DNA of 64,000 nt, from NCBI GenBank assembly GCA_910576205.1, contig CAJTHL010000001.1, forward strand, positions 372,001 to 436,000, in the 5' to 3' direction. The DNA is from Clostridia bacterium. Its GTDB lineage: Bacteria; Bacillota; Clostridia; Lachnospirales; Lachnospiraceae. The notes under the pieces are model-generated. The model worked only from the letters and a program-made list of their open reading frames with translations, was not told the origin of the DNA and searched no databases. The position numbers and the translations under genes are program-made. Positions within the stretch are counted from its first letter, which is position 1, and every line of letters starts with the position of its first letter. Shown in pieces: positions 29,474 through 37,999 of the stretch.

Positions 29474-29500
29474 ACGGCAAATCACGGTTCTCCCAGTTGG

Positions 29501-29757
29501 TTACATCCCATGATAAAAATTCCCCTTTTTCCCTTTGCGGGCGCCCGGATCCCGGATACTGATGGTTTTCTGCAGATAAGCGTTAAACTGCTCCCCATAT
29601 TCATATTGAGGGATTTGCCGAATCTTCTTGGACGTGTAAAAAGATTTACTTTGCTCCAGTTATTTAAAACTCCCCTTATAAACCCTGTTTTATCAACATA
29701 GTAAAAACCTTCCGTTCGGATTTCTTCAAAATTTTCAATTCCTACAGGCAGTTTCAT
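29501..29757 (-). pseudogene. Decayed AAA-ATPase-like / DUF1703 (PD-(D/E)XK) gene
   Basis: Two pieces of the same family are fused out of frame. The first, MKLPVGIENFEEIRTEGFYYVDKTGF followed by FTRPRRFGKSLNM, is the typical start of the AAA-like domain. At about 29605 the frame changes. The second reading frame then gives EYGEQFNAYLQKTISIRDPG and ENFYHG-like NFYHGM, which belongs near the end of the full protein, before a TAA at 29501. A large internal deletion, and loss of the true C-terminus, explain the pattern. Intact members are abundant, often multi-copy genes in gut clostridia and anaerobes. Confidence 0.75.
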
Positions 29758-29881
29758 TACTGTATTCAAATTCTGTACACACCTTTCCGGATGATCTCCA
29801 TAATACAGACTTTGCTCCTAAGTGCCTTTATTTTATCATAAACACCGCAAAAATGCCACTCTGACTATCTTCAAGAAAAGC

Positions 29882-29910
29882 TTGCCGTAATTGGAAAGGA
29901 ATGGTACACT
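29882..29910 (+). promoter_or_regulatory. Sigma-A promoter for the aldo/keto reductase gene
   Basis: TTGCCG (29882-29887) and TACACT (29905-29910) are 17 bp apart, about 37 bp upstream of the ATG at 29947. The stretch 29758-29881 shows no other feature. Confidence 0.6.
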
Positions 29911-29946
29911 ATTTTCAGAATGTATTTTTTAAGGAGGAAAAAATTT

Positions 29947-31065
29947 ATGAGCTATTTAGGCGAAAGCATCCCCAAGCTGGGCTTCGGGCTTATGCGGCTG
30001 CCCATGACAGGGGAGGAGGTGGATCTGGAACAGACAAAGCAGATGGTAGACCTGTTTCTGTCCAAAGGATTCACGTATTTTGACACGGCCTACGGCTATC
30101 TGGACGGGAAATCCGAGGAAGCTGCCAGAAAAACCCTGGTAGAGCGTTATCCAAGAGAGAGCTTCCAGCTTGCCACCAAGCTGCCTGCGTGGGCCGGGGC
30201 AAAGGACGCCCAGGAGGCCCGGGATATGTTTTTTACTTCCCTTGAGCGCACCGGCGCAGGTTATTTTGACTTCTACCTGCTGCACAACCTGGGAGCTGAC
30301 CGGACGGAATACTTCGACCGGTTCGATATCTGGAATTTCTTAAAGGAACAGAAGGAAAAAGGGCTTATCCGCCATCTGGGCTTCTCCTTCCATGATACGG
30401 CAACGGCTCTTGACGACCTGTTGACAAAACACCCGGATATGGAATTCGTGCAGCTTCAGATCAATTACGGCGACTGGGAGAACGACGTGATCCAGTCCCG
30501 CAAATGCTATGAGGTGGCAAGGGCTCACGGAAAGCCCGTTATCATAATGGAGCCGGTCAAGGGCGGTTCCCTGGCCAGTCTGCCTGATTCCGTCGCCTCC
30601 ATTTTCCACGAGGCAGACCAGAAGGCGTCTCTTCCCTCCTGGGCTATCCGGTTTGCGGCTTCCCTGGACGGTATTGTCACGGTATTAAGCGGCATGTCCA
30701 ATCTGGAGCAGATGAAGGATAACTTATCCTACATGGAGCATTTCACCCCCCTTTCCGAATCGGAGCAGAAAGTCGTCGCAAAGGCCCAGGATGCTCTGGA
30801 AAAAATTCCCAGAATCCCCTGCACCGGCTGCGATTACTGCCGCAAAGGATGTCCCCAGCAGATTCTGATTCCCCAGATTTTCAAGTCCATGAACCACTAT
30901 CTGGTCTACGATAATCTGCCCGGGGCAAAGGGAAATTATTCCTTTGAAACGCGAAACGGCGGAAAAGCCTCCGAATGCGTGGCCTGCGGGCAATGTGAGT
31001 CTGTCTGTCCCCAGCATATAAGTATCATTAAGGAGCTGGAGCGGGCAAAGGAGACATTGGAATAG
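29947..31065 (+). CDS. Aldo/keto reductase with C-terminal 4Fe-4S ferredoxin-like domain
   Basis: A 372-residue cytoplasmic oxidoreductase. The barrel carries the AKR residues in order: FDTAYGYLDG (Asp, Tyr), LATKLPAW (Lys) and YLLHNLG (His). The C-terminal part has two cysteine motifs, CTGCDYCRKGCPQQ near residue 295 and CVACGQCESVCPQH near residue 345, fit for two iron-sulfur clusters. This AKR-plus-ferredoxin layout is common in strict anaerobes; the natural substrate is unknown. The start has AAGGAGG 8-10 nt upstream. It is a single-gene unit with its own promoter and terminator. Confidence 0.92.
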   Translation: MSYLGESIPKLGFGLMRLPMTGEEVDLEQTKQMVDLFLSKGFTYFDTAYGYLDGKSEEAARKTLVERYPRESFQLATKLPAWAGAKDAQEARDMFFTSLERTGAGYFDFYLLHNLGADRTEYFDRFDIWNFLKEQKEKGLIRHLGFSFHDTATALDDLLTKHPDMEFVQLQINYGDWENDVIQSRKCYEVARAHGKPVIIMEPVKGGSLASLPDSVASIFHEADQKASLPSWAIRFAASLDGIVTVLSGMSNLEQMKDNLSYMEHFTPLSESEQKVVAKAQDALEKIPRIPCTGCDYCRKGCPQQILIPQIFKSMNHYLVYDNLPGAKGNYSFETRNGGKASECVACGQCESVCPQHISIIKELERAKETLE

Positions 31066-31086
31066 TCCTGATTTTTACATAACAAG

Positions 31087-31138
31087 GGCCTGGCCTCCAT
31101 ATGGGCGTATTCTCTACACCGCCCACGGAGGCCAGGCC
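31087..31138 (+). terminator. Terminator after the aldo/keto reductase gene
   Basis: GGCCTGGCCTCC and its exact complement form a 12-bp stem, extended inside by GGGCG/CGCCC. It is followed on the plus strand by TTTTTTC. It sits between convergent genes and may also stop transcripts from purD. Confidence 0.88.
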
Positions 31139-31209
31139 TGTTTTTTCTTTTTTATTCTTCCATGTCATAAACGAGTACAACCCAATATCATACCCTCCCG
31201 GCAAGTTTC

Positions 31210-32484
31210 TTACGCCTCGTCAATGGCCTTGCCGATATCGCTCCTTGAGAACATCTTCTCAAAACGCACCCACCCGGAAGCCTCATAGGCATTAGCCCTG
31301 GCGGCTTTTAAGCTCTCCCCGGTGGCCGTCACGCCCAGCACACGTCCCCCGTTGGTGACAATACGGCCCTCTTTGTCCTTTGCCGTGCCGGCATGGAATA
31401 CATAACGGCCCTCTTTATCCCTGAAATTCTCCAATCCCTCAATGGGAAATCCCTTCTCATAAGACACCGGATACCCCCCGGAAGCCAGCACTACACACAC
31501 GGCTGCGTTGTCGGCAAATGTAAGCTCCACTTTATCCAGGGTGCCGTCAATGCAGGCCTCAAAGACCTCCACAATATCGTTTTCCATCCGGGGAAGCACC
31601 ACCTGGGTTTCCGGGTCCCCAAACCTGGCGTTGTATTCCAGAACCTTTGGCCCCTCCCCGGTCAGCATAAGACCAAAGAAAATAATCCCCTTGAATTCCC
31701 GTCCTTCCGCCGCCATGGCGTCCACCGTAGGCTGATAGATATGGGCTTTGCAGTAGGCGTCAATTTCTTCCGTGTAAAAGGGGCTGGGAGAAAAGGTTCC
31801 CATACCGCCTGTGTTAAGACCCTGGTCGCCGTCCAGGGCCCGTTTGTGATCCTGGGCGGAAGTCATGCACTTAACCGTCTTTCCGTCCACAAAAGTCAGC
31901 ACAGACACCTCCCGGCCTGTGAGGAATTCCTCCACCACCATGCGGTTGCCCGCCGCGCCAAACTGCTTGTCTTCCATAATGGAGTACACACCGTCCCTGG
32001 CCTCCTTCAGGGTATTGCAGATCAGCACGCCCTTTCCAAGGGCCAGGCCGTCCGCCTTTAACACCACGGGAAAGCGCACTGTCTCAAGATAATCCAGGGC
32101 TGCCTGGGAATCGTCAAAGTTTTCATAGGCAGCCGTGGGAATCCCGTATTTCTTCATGAGATCCTTGGAAAATGCCTTGGAGCCCTCCAGAACCGCCGCG
32201 TTTTTCCTGGGTCCGAACACTCTAAGTCCCTTCTCCTCAAACACATCCACAATGCCGCCAACCAGAGGGTCGTCCATCCCGACCACCGTCAGGTCTATGG
32301 CCTTTTCCCTGGCAAAAACAGACAGCTTTTCAAACTCCATGGCCCCAATGTTTACGCACTCAGCCACATCTTCTATTCCCGCGTTCCCCGGCGCGCAGTA
32401 AATCTTTTCCACCCTGGGGCTCTGGGCTATCTTCCAGCAGAGGGCATGCTCCCGCCCGCCGGAACCCACAACTAATACTCTCAT
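31210..32484 (-). CDS. purD: Phosphoribosylamine--glycine ligase
   Basis: A 424-residue ATP-grasp enzyme of purine synthesis (second step, making GAR). Visible are the start MRVLVVGSGGREHAL, the ATP-grasp segment FPVVLKADGLALGKGV, the DHKRALDGDQGLNTGGMG signature and LEYNARFGDPETQVVLPR. ATG 32484 has GGAG 7 nt upstream; an in-frame codon 36 bases earlier was rejected because MRVLVVGSGG is the family start. It is the last gene of a purE-purM-purN-purD operon. Confidence 0.97.
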   Translation of the reverse strand: MRVLVVGSGGREHALCWKIAQSPRVEKIYCAPGNAGIEDVAECVNIGAMEFEKLSVFAREKAIDLTVVGMDDPLVGGIVDVFEEKGLRVFGPRKNAAVLEGSKAFSKDLMKKYGIPTAAYENFDDSQAALDYLETVRFPVVLKADGLALGKGVLICNTLKEARDGVYSIMEDKQFGAAGNRMVVEEFLTGREVSVLTFVDGKTVKCMTSAQDHKRALDGDQGLNTGGMGTFSPSPFYTEEIDAYCKAHIYQPTVDAMAAEGREFKGIIFFGLMLTGEGPKVLEYNARFGDPETQVVLPRMENDIVEVFEACIDGTLDKVELTFADNAAVCVVLASGGYPVSYEKGFPIEGLENFRDKEGRYVFHAGTAKDKEGRIVTNGGRVLGVTATGESLKAARANAYEASGWVRFEKMFSRSDIGKAIDEA

Positions 32485-32551
32485 AGAATTCTCCATTCCG
32501 CCGCATTCTCCTTGCGGCACAACTCCCGTTTATCTTTTTCTGTCTGACTGG

Positions 32552-33145
32552 CTACAGCTCTTTGTTGGCAATGGCGTCAATGGCCCTGGGCAGAATTACC
32601 CACTCCGCCTGCTCCATAACCCTCCGCTGAAGGATTTCCGGCGTATCGCCTTTTTGCACCTCCACGGCCTTTTGCAGGAGAATGGGGCCCGTGTCCGTAC
32701 CCTCATCCACCATATGCACCGTGGCGCCTGTGACCTTTACCCCCCGCTTCAGGGCCTCCTCATGAACCTTAAGCCCGTAATAGCCGGTTCCGCAAAAGGA
32801 GGGAATCAGGGAGGGATGAATGTTAATCATGCGTCCTCTGTATTTCCGGATCACGCAGGGGGGAATCACCACCAGACAGCCCGCCAGCACCACAAGGTCA
32901 GGCTCTGCCTCGTCAATGGCTGCAAGAAGCCCCTCGTGAAACGCCTCCCTGCTCTCATAGGCCTTTGGCGATATACAGACAGCGGGAATCCCGTGCTTTT
33001 TCGCCCGCTCCAGGGCGTAGGCTTTGGGATTGTTGCTGATGACTGAAACTACCTGGGCATTTCGTATTTTCCCGGAATCCACGGCATCCAGAATCGCCTG
33101 AAGGTTGGTTCCTCCCCCGGATACCAGCACCGTCACCCTCAGCAT
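32552..33145 (-). CDS. purN: Phosphoribosylglycinamide formyltransferase
   Basis: A 197-residue GAR transformylase using 10-formyl-tetrahydrofolate. It shows [17 protein letters not shown] at the N-terminus, the [12 protein letters not shown] segment with the catalytic Asn-His, and [18 protein letters not shown] with the catalytic Asp. It overlaps the end of purM by 7 nt, so expression is likely coupled. Confidence 0.96.
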   Translation of the reverse strand: MLRVTVLVSGGGTNLQAILDAVDSGKIRNAQVVSVISNNPKAYALERAKKHGIPAVCISPKAYESREAFHEGLLAAIDEAEPDLVVLAGCLVVIPPCVIRKYRGRMINIHPSLIPSFCGTGYYGLKVHEEALKRGVKVTGATVHMVDEGTDTGPILLQKAVEVQKGDTPEILQRRVMEQAEWVILPRAIDAIANKEL

Positions 33146-34164
33146 ATGGTCACTCCCTTTTCCCCTGCCTCTACCCGGCCGATTACATAGGGGGTCTCCC
33201 CGGCATTCTGTATGGCCTTCAGCGTCGCGTCCACGTCCGCGCTGTCCACAGCCAGCACCATGCCGATACCCATATTGTAGGTGTTATACATCATTTCCTC
33301 CCCGATACGGCCTTCCTCCGCCAGCATGCGGAAAATGGGGGGCACCGTGTAGCTGTCCTTCTCCACCACTGCCCGCACGTTTTCGTGAAGCATCCGGGGA
33401 ATATTCTCATAAAATCCGCCCCCGGTAATATGGCTGCATCCCTTAATGGTAACGCCGCTCTCGCGAACGCTCCTTAAAGCCTTCACATAAATCTTTGTAG
33501 GGGCCAGAAGGGCCTCCCCCATGGTGGTTCCCAGACTGTCAAAATATGTATCCAGATATGTTTTCTTCATAGGAAATACTTTGCGCACCAGAGAGAATCC
33601 ATTGCTGTGTACACCGGAGGACGCCATACCTACCAGCACATCCCCGGGAACGATCTTCTCACCTGTAATCAGGTTTTTCCGGTCCACAATACCCACGGCA
33701 AACCCGGCAAGGTCGTACTCATCCTCCGGGTAAAAGCCCGGCATCTCCGCCGTCTCCCCGCCGATCAGAGCGGCCCCGGCCTGCTTGCAGCCCTCCGCCA
33801 CGCCGCTTACGATAGACGCGATTTTTTCAGGATAATTTTTCCCGCAGGCAATATAATCCAGGAAAAACAGCGGTTCCCCGCCTGCGCAGGCAATATCGTT
33901 TACACACATGGCCACACAGTCAATACCCACCGTGTCATGCCTGTCCATAAGAAACGCCAGCTTAAGCTTGGTTCCCACACCATCCGTCCCCGATACCAGG
34001 GTGGGCTGCTCCATATCCTTAAAAGCCTCCATGGAAAAAGCCCCGGAAAATCCTCCGATTCCCGTCAGCACTTCCGGCCGCATGGTTCCCTGGATGTGCT
34101 TCTTCATCAGTTCCACAGATTTATATCCGGCCTCAATATCCACTCCCGCATTCTTATAATCCAA
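33139..34164 (-). CDS. purM: Phosphoribosylformylglycinamidine cyclo-ligase
   Basis: A 341-residue AIR synthetase. Family landmarks are [16 protein letters not shown], the glycine-rich [35 protein letters not shown] and [14 protein letters not shown]. The start appears to be TTG at 34164, since AGGAGG lies 8 nt upstream and MDYKNAGVD is a normal family start. That ribosome site is at the edge of a half copy of the palindromic element that separates purE from purM. Confidence 0.96.
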   Translation of the reverse strand: MDYKNAGVDIEAGYKSVELMKKHIQGTMRPEVLTGIGGFSGAFSMEAFKDMEQPTLVSGTDGVGTKLKLAFLMDRHDTVGIDCVAMCVNDIACAGGEPLFFLDYIACGKNYPEKIASIVSGVAEGCKQAGAALIGGETAEMPGFYPEDEYDLAGFAVGIVDRKNLITGEKIVPGDVLVGMASSGVHSNGFSLVRKVFPMKKTYLDTYFDSLGTTMGEALLAPTKIYVKALRSVRESGVTIKGCSHITGGGFYENIPRMLHENVRAVVEKDSYTVPPIFRMLAEEGRIGEEMMYNTYNMGIGMVLAVDSADVDATLKAIQNAGETPYVIGRVEAGEKGVTIC

Positions 34165-34171
34165 TTCTTAT

Positions 34172-34203
34172 CCCTCCTATTCCAGTTCCGCGTCCATTAT
34201 CTC
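34172..34203. repeat. Half copy of the palindromic element (copy E)
   Basis: CCTATTCCAGTTCCGCGTCC matches the left arm of copy B (CCTATTCCAGTTCCGCATCT). It lies between the purE stop and the purM ribosome site. The other arm and core are missing. Confidence 0.5.
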
Positions 34204-34702
34204 AATAGTTCTTATAGCCAACCTCTTTAAGCCGCTCTGCCTTTGCCTCCACCTGCTCTTTCAGTTTTTCGGAGTAGGCTTTCAGCCTGTCCAGAAGCTC
34301 CGCATCCGAAACGGCCAGGATTTTCGCCGCCAGAAGCCCTGCGTTAACGCCTCCGTTGATGGCCACCGTGGCCACGGGAATCCCGGAGGGCATCTGTACA
34401 ATAGAGTACAGGGAGTCCCGGCCTCCCAGGGAGCTGGTGTGCATGGGAATGCCAATCACCGGCATAGGAAATATAGCCGCGCACATACCCGGCAGATGGG
34501 CTGCCATACCCGCGCCGGCAATAATCACCTTAAATCCTCTGCTCTGGGCGCTCTTTGCATATGCAAAAAACACATCCGGTTCCCGGTGCGCCGAGATGAT
34601 GGTCATCTCATAATCAATTCCAAGCTCCTCCAGAATATCCGCCGCCTTGCTCATCACCGGCATATCCGAATCGCTACCCATTACAATTCCTACTCTTGGC
34701 AT
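34202..34702 (-). CDS. purE: N5-carboxyaminoimidazole ribonucleotide mutase
   Basis: A 166-residue class I PurE. It has the GSDSDMPVMSKAADILEELG start, the catalytic ISAHREPD segment, the GAGMAAHLPGMCAA loop and PVIGIPMHTSSLGGRDSLYSIVQMPSGIPVATV. It converts N5-CAIR to CAIR. No purK is adjacent. It is the first gene of the operon, with AGGAGG upstream and a promoter at 34741-34769. Confidence 0.97.
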   Translation of the reverse strand: MPRVGIVMGSDSDMPVMSKAADILEELGIDYEMTIISAHREPDVFFAYAKSAQSRGFKVIIAGAGMAAHLPGMCAAIFPMPVIGIPMHTSSLGGRDSLYSIVQMPSGIPVATVAINGGVNAGLLAAKILAVSDAELLDRLKAYSEKLKEQVEAKAERLKEVGYKNY

Positions 34703-34740
34703 GCTTTTGTCCTCCTGAATACTGTTTTATCTCAATATGA

Positions 34741-34769
34741 AGTTTACCTGTTCCCAGTTGCCTTGTCAA
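34741..34769 (-). promoter_or_regulatory. Promoter of the purEMND operon
   Basis: On the minus strand a perfect TTGACA (34764-34769) and TAAACT (34741-34746, 4 of 6) are 17 bp apart, about 39 bp from the purE ATG. No guanine riboswitch or PurR box was recognised in the short leader. Confidence 0.6.
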
Positions 34770-34777
34770 CCAGCAAA

Positions 34778-36883
34778 CTATTCATGTTTTTCTTCGTCTG
34801 TTTCCAGAAACGGTCTGTTCAGCTCTTCCGTCCCCGGAAGCACAAACCGTCCGTTTTCTATAATGGGAATAACGCCCCCGTCCGCCTTTACCACCTGCAA
34901 AAGTCCCAGCTCGTCATAGGGAATCGTAATATCCGTATGGCAGTTAAAATACGCCTTCCCGGGATCCTCCCTCCGAAGGATAGAGCACTCGTTATCTTTT
35001 GCCACCATGCGCTTTTTATCCGGATTCCAGGTGGGTACATCCTCCTCCCAGGAATAGCAGGTATCTCCCAGGGCAAAATGGGGCCCCATTTTCTCCGCAA
35101 TGAGAATCGGCAGCTTGTCTGCAATACCGTATTTCTGCGCCATGACATAAGCCGTGGTATTGGTTCCTATGGCAAATTCCCCCAGGGGAAGGCTCTCGTG
35201 GTGAAACAGCACATGCTCCTTTATATAGTCCTTGTTTTTCTCCGGTTTTGGGAAATTTTTACAGTTATAACCCACCACCATACCGTCTTTTAAGGTGATT
35301 TCCAGATCCGTATATTGCAGCTCGTTTAAATATACCCGGCTTACATGGAGCACACCGTTTGTCCCGGAAAGCACAGGGGAGGTAAACACTTCTCCCACGG
35401 GAATATTCACGTCGGCCACACAGTTCTCAAACAAGGTCTCCTCCTGGGGATTGGAAAGCCTGTGAAGCTTTACCGTCAGATCCGTTCTGTTCTTTCCTGC
35501 TCCTTTGATATAGACTGCCTCCCCCTTATCCAGGGCGTCGATCAGACACTGCTGGATGCGCTGATAGAGGTGGTAGTCCAGGGTATTGATTTTCACGGTT
35601 TCCGCGAATATGGCCTCATAGTCCGGTCCGATCTCCGGCAGTGGATAAGCGATTATGGTAAAGCTTCGCTCCTCCCCCTTAATATACGCGTTCACAAGAC
35701 GACCGGACTCACTGTTGTACTGCACCAGAAGTTTTTGCTGCTTTTCACTGGGCACAAGGGCTTTCCCGCAGGGGCGCGGAACAAAATTTTCTTCCCCAAA
35801 AACCTCCATCACCGCCGGACCGGCATGCTCCGCCGCCAGCTCTTTATATTTCTCATAGGCGGTTCTAAGCACCCCAAGCCGCCGCTCCACAAGCTTTTTA
35901 TCCAGGTAGAGGGCGTAATCCCCCTTGTGGTCATACCAGTACTGGCGGCCGGGCCCCCCGGAGCTATACCCCGCGTTGGACTGGGGGCGGCGCAGAAGGC
36001 TGTGAACCGGCTCCCGGTAAAGAATCGTCTCAAGACCCATGGCCCTGAATTTTTCAATGGATGCCTTAACAAGCCGCTCAAATCCCAGCCGGTAACGGAT
36101 ATTGACGGTTTTCTTTTTATTGAGAGGCTTCCCTGCAAGGGTAAAACCCATCCGGTAGCCTTCCGTAAAGGTAAAGGCCATGGCGTCAATCTGTTCCTCT
36201 GTAAGAGACGCCAGAAACCGGCTGGTCTCCAGCTGGGATTCCGTGATATATTCCCCGAAAAGATAGAGATATCCGGGATTTGAAAGATCTTCCCCGCAGA
36301 TGATATCCCTGGCAAAGGACAGCCTGTAGTCCAGCTGCTCCTGCACCCGGTACTCTAAAAACACGTCGCTGTAATCGCTGTTCCACCAGTAAAGAATCTG
36401 ACGAAGCCGCTCTATATCCGGCTCTCCATCCTCCTCGAAGGCATTGTAGATCTCAATAAGCAGCTCATTTCCTACCGTGATGTCAAAGAGCCGGTCCTCA
36501 AAGGCATAGACGATATCTCCCCTAAGCTCCACATACAGATGGCTTAGAAACGGCCCGTACTGGCTTCCCAGGCGTTCTGACGCCGCGTCCGGATTGGCGT
36601 AGCTGGCAAAATAAGCGTCCCCGGCCACATCCCCGTAGAGCCTCTGGTTCCACTCCTTAAGCGCCGGAAATGCTTCCCTGCCAGGAACCCCCTCCCTAAG
36701 TTCCCCGTACAATTCCCCGATCATCCCTATAAACTCTGCCATGTGCCGGAAGTACCGGCGATAGGGCTCTTCCACCGTCTCCTCCCTAAGGATGCCGGTA
36801 ATCCGCTCCATGGACAGGTCGTAGCGCTCCCGCAATTCCCTGATCCCTCTGTTTTCTTCCGCAAGCTCCCTTAACCCTTTCAT
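34778..36883 (-). CDS. M29-like aminopeptidase with long N-terminal extension
   Basis: A 701-residue soluble protein. The C-terminal half carries thermophilic metalloprotease (M29) landmarks: ADVNIPVGEVFTSPV (metal Glu), PLGEFAIGTNT (Glu), GPHFALGDTCY (His) and FNCHTDITIPYD (His/Asp). The first 330 residues or so are not part of a normal M29 enzyme of about 400 residues. They are mostly helical and acidic, with no clear motif. ATG 36883 has GAGGAG 5 nt upstream. It probably cleaves N-terminal residues from peptides; the extension may restrict access or mediate assembly. Confidence 0.8.
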   Translation of the reverse strand: MKGLRELAEENRGIRELRERYDLSMERITGILREETVEEPYRRYFRHMAEFIGMIGELYGELREGVPGREAFPALKEWNQRLYGDVAGDAYFASYANPDAASERLGSQYGPFLSHLYVELRGDIVYAFEDRLFDITVGNELLIEIYNAFEEDGEPDIERLRQILYWWNSDYSDVFLEYRVQEQLDYRLSFARDIICGEDLSNPGYLYLFGEYITESQLETSRFLASLTEEQIDAMAFTFTEGYRMGFTLAGKPLNKKKTVNIRYRLGFERLVKASIEKFRAMGLETILYREPVHSLLRRPQSNAGYSSGGPGRQYWYDHKGDYALYLDKKLVERRLGVLRTAYEKYKELAAEHAGPAVMEVFGEENFVPRPCGKALVPSEKQQKLLVQYNSESGRLVNAYIKGEERSFTIIAYPLPEIGPDYEAIFAETVKINTLDYHLYQRIQQCLIDALDKGEAVYIKGAGKNRTDLTVKLHRLSNPQEETLFENCVADVNIPVGEVFTSPVLSGTNGVLHVSRVYLNELQYTDLEITLKDGMVVGYNCKNFPKPEKNKDYIKEHVLFHHESLPLGEFAIGTNTTAYVMAQKYGIADKLPILIAEKMGPHFALGDTCYSWEEDVPTWNPDKKRMVAKDNECSILRREDPGKAYFNCHTDITIPYDELGLLQVVKADGGVIPIIENGRFVLPGTEELNRPFLETDEEKHE

Positions 36884-36905
36884 TTCCACTCCTCTTTTTT
36901 GTCTC

Positions 36906-37220
36906 TCACATTCCAAGTATATACAAAATAATCCATCCAACCAGAAGCATCCCGTTTAATACACATCCCACATAGGAAAACAGGTAAAATTTATCCTCCT
37001 CGTGAAAGCTCTTCATGGCCAGAATCAGACCCACCGCAGCTCCCAGCATAGACAGAAAGCCCAGAAAGCCCCCGTAGGCCGCCATATTTCCCGCCTCCTG
37101 GTAGGACAGGTAAAAAAGGCCCCCCAGAAGGAGCAACGAAAAAAAGCCGATACCACTGGAGATCAGGCCCCTTTTCGTATGGCTCTTACTGGTAAATTTA
37201 TATCCTTTTCTTCTGTTCAC
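36906..37220 (-). CDS. Small membrane protein, unknown function (DUF6142-like)
   Basis: A 104-residue protein with a basic cytoplasmic start (MNRRKGYKFTSKSHTKRG) and three predicted helices (IGFFSLLLLGGLFYLSYQ, GFLGFLSMLGAAVGLILA, LFSYVGCVLNGMLLVGWIILYIL). The start is best taken as the GTG at 37220. GGAGGAAGGG lies just upstream, and the GTG overlaps the TGA of the VanZ-like gene as GTGA. The family name is from memory of similar small proteins in this group and is not certain. Confidence 0.65.
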   Translation of the reverse strand: MNRRKGYKFTSKSHTKRGLISSGIGFFSLLLLGGLFYLSYQEAGNMAAYGGFLGFLSMLGAAVGLILAMKSFHEEDKFYLFSYVGCVLNGMLLVGWIILYILGM

Positions 37221-37690
37221 GTTCCCTTCCTCCATTTGCGGCCGCATAAATAATAGCAGGCATATCCAATGCATCCCCCAATCGTATTCAGGAGCAGGTC
37301 GTCCACATCAAAGGTTCCCACCTTTGCCACAAGCTGTATTACCTCCGCTAGCAGGCTTATCTCAAAGGACAAAAGGGCCACCTGGTAAAATTTATGAAAC
37401 CGTCCAAACAACAGAGGAACCGCAAAGCCCACAGGGACAAACACGCCTACATTTCCCGCCAGATTTACGAATACAATCTCCGGCCCCAGCACATCCCTGT
37501 GTGCCCAGAAACGCCGGATTTCCTGAAAGAGGCGCAGATTGTACCGGTATTCCTGGTTAATAACCGTTCTTCCGTAGCGCTCCGAAAAAAACAGGAAGTA
37601 AACCAGGCATGCCATATACAGGAAAAACAGCGCGCGCCCTCCCCACAGGATCCATTTTCTGTACTTGTTGTTTTCCGTTCCTTTTTCCAT
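37217..37690 (-). CDS. VanZ family membrane protein
   Basis: A 157-residue inner-membrane protein with about four helices. Family features are VFVNLAGNVGVFVPVGFAVPLLF, ISLLAEVIQLVAKVGTFDVDDLLLNTIGGCIGYA (the Glu-x-x-Gln and Asp-Asp-Asn pattern) and a basic end. Despite the name, VanZ-like proteins are not tied to vancomycin resistance in most genomes; their role in the envelope is unclear. It begins one base after the stop of a 50-residue membrane peptide gene. Confidence 0.88.
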   Translation of the reverse strand: MEKGTENNKYRKWILWGGRALFFLYMACLVYFLFFSERYGRTVINQEYRYNLRLFQEIRRFWAHRDVLGPEIVFVNLAGNVGVFVPVGFAVPLLFGRFHKFYQVALLSFEISLLAEVIQLVAKVGTFDVDDLLLNTIGGCIGYACYYLCGRKWRKGT

Positions 37691-37691
37691 A

Positions 37692-37844
37692 TCAAAAAAT
37701 CAGATCAGACTTTCTTTTCAAAAGACGGCCTCCGTTTACAATCATCAGAATACCTGTCACGATACCCACGGTGAGAACAATAATCCCAATGGCAATATTG
37801 CCGGCTCCCACGCCAGCCATTACCCTGTATGCTTTTTCGTTCAT
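37692..37844 (-). CDS. 50-residue single-helix membrane protein
   Basis: MNEKAYRVMAGVGAGNIAIG starts a 50-residue product that consists of one or two closely spaced hydrophobic stretches (IAIGIIVLTVGIVTGILMIV) and a basic end (GGRLLKRKSDLIF). An ideal AGGAGG lies 5 nt upstream, the stop is TGA at 37692, and only one base separates it from the VanZ-like start. This fits a real small gene in the same operon. The function is unknown; the tight spacing suggests it works with its membrane neighbours. Confidence 0.75.
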   Translation of the reverse strand: MNEKAYRVMAGVGAGNIAIGIIVLTVGIVTGILMIVNGGRLLKRKSDLIF

Positions 37845-37855
37845 GTCTGCCTCCT

Positions 37856-37999
37856 ATTCCAGTTCCGCATCTGTCCTCCCAAGTCCCTGGGTACTGGAAG
37901 CATTTCCGGCCGTTTTACGTCCGTAAATCCTTCCGGGGCCTTGTACGGACTGATGCTGTTTTCCAGTTCCGCATCTGTTTTCCAGTTTTGCATCCGTCC
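37856..37999. repeat. Palindromic intergenic element, copy B (most complete, with nested half copies)
   Basis: The left arm CAGTTCCGCATCTGTCC (near 37860) is complemented by GGACTGATGCTG (37948-37959). Between them is the core with CATTTCCGGCCGTTTTACG and TCCGTAAATCCTTCCGG. Two more copies of the left arm follow directly, CAGTTCCGCATCTGT (37964-37978) and CAGTTTTGCATCCGT (37983-37997), so the unit looks like nested insertions. It fills the spacer between pyrE and the 50-residue membrane protein gene. Confidence 0.75.

Noticed and set aside
35345..36283. Long open frame on the plus strand opposite the M29-like gene (312 codons)
   Set aside because: Lies within a convincing minus-strand gene and shows no family features.
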